Assembly (NCBI RefSeq): GCF_029633865.1 | Contig: NC_079211.1 | Location: 7,594,415-7,658,414, forward strand | Source: Lampris incognitus | Taxonomy: Eukaryota > Chordata > Actinopteri > Lampriformes > Lampridae | DNA: 64,000 nucleotides | Direction: 5' to 3' | In this document: piece after piece, positions 63,568 through 64,000 of the stretch | Layout: each line of letters opens with the position of its first letter | How positions within the stretch are numbered: the stretch's first letter is position 1 | Position numbers and translations under genes: made by a program | The notes under the pieces: model-generated | What the model was told of the DNA's origin: nothing | Databases searched by the model: none | The model's input: only the letters and a program-made list of their open reading frames with translations

Positions 63568-63863
63568 GTAAATATGGTCACTTCCTTGTGATTTGTTGTT
63601 CACTGTGCTCGCTCAGCATGACTCGACATAGCATGACTCGAAGTGCAGAGAAGAAATGATGAGTAATTTAATGTAGCTATATTTTTGTCAGGATGATCTG
63701 TTAGGCCAGATGGTTTCTGTTATGTCTACATTATCTCATGAAGCCCTTTGAGGCGTGCTATGTGATTTCCACTGACTTGAATTGAGGATGCGATAAACCT
63801 GTGGTCAACTGGGTAGATTAACTTTTTTTGTACTAACTGCTTGCTGTCTTCTGTGTGTATTAG

Positions 63864-64000
63864 ATATGAGAGAAAAAGAAGAAGGGATGAAACCCCCCAC
63901 AGACGGCCAGACAATGGACATCAGTCCACAGAAGTTGTTGATAAGGCTGCATCGGAATCCACACGCACTTCCCTCTCCCCAAATGATTGCGGAATGGAGC
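63864..64000 (+). CDS. THAP-domain gene exon 3, cut by the window end
   Basis: Encodes YERKRRRDETPHRRPDNGHQ then STEVVDKAASESTRTSLSP and NDCGME, with no stop before 64000. It is basic and then Ser/Thr-rich, like the linkers after THAP domains. Acceptor GTATTAG. The remaining gene, and whether it carries a transposase-like part, lies outside the window. Confidence 0.7.

Noticed and set aside
63726..63914. 62-codon minus-strand frame at the window end
   Set aside because: It overlaps THAP exon 3 and intron sequence on the opposite strand and shows no family motif.

Overview
The window looks like nuclear DNA of a ray-finned (teleost) fish. It is dense in teleost-type mobile DNA: Tc1-like transposons, Rex3 tails, CR1/L2/L1-like LINEs, Penelope-like elements, hAT and piggyBac miniature elements, and several tRNA-derived SINE families. 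It also has GATA, TG, TC and TA microsatellites, long minisatellites and a spliced vertebrate gene. There is no bacterial-style gene organisation, and one 200-base run of N marks an assembly gap.

Layout. 0.3-3.7 kb: an 18-bp minisatellite whose edge is split by a Tc1-like element. 3.7-6.5 kb: an interspersed repeat, a Penelope-like relic, the gap and a second minisatellite. 6.5-18 kb: three copies of one tRNA-derived SINE, a MITE nested in one of them, an AT-rich tandem array, an L2-type tail, and otherwise unique GC-variable DNA with several stretches that resemble conserved non-coding elements. 18-38 kb: a transposon graveyard with miniature LTR elements, hAT MITEs, a THAP-domain relic, a 3.8-kb L1-like LINE with a long open frame, piggyBac-type elements and LINE fragments. 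38.8-58.6 kb: the one clear host gene, adad1 (adenosine deaminase domain-containing 1), 11 coding exons on the + strand giving about 535 residues. Its introns hold two Tc1 elements (one with an uninterrupted transposase), a hAT element split by other insertions, piggyBac and Tc1 MITEs and LINE fragments. 58.7-62.9 kb: a hAT transposase relic, a palindromic MITE and a cluster of miniature LTR elements. 62.9-64 kb: the start of a THAP-domain gene that runs off the window.

The most unusual signal is a set of very small LTR-retrotransposon-like elements (terminal repeats about 98-151 bp, internal part about 100-210 bp). They have TG...CA-type ends, primer-binding sites complementary to tRNA-Leu 3' ends and a purine tract, and they carry a tRNA-like segment with Pol III A- and B-box motifs inside the LTR itself. 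Two related families occur, at 21.8-22.3, 26.2-26.6, 31.4, 60.1 and 61.5-61.95 kb. Also notable: adad1 appears to have lost the canonical GT of one splice donor (GA at 54821-54822), and the THAP gene has a one-base frame break inside its zinc-finger exon.

The genes do not form a pathway. adad1 is a germ-cell RNA-binding protein gene, the THAP gene encodes a putative DNA-binding protein, and all other coding sequence belongs to mobile elements.
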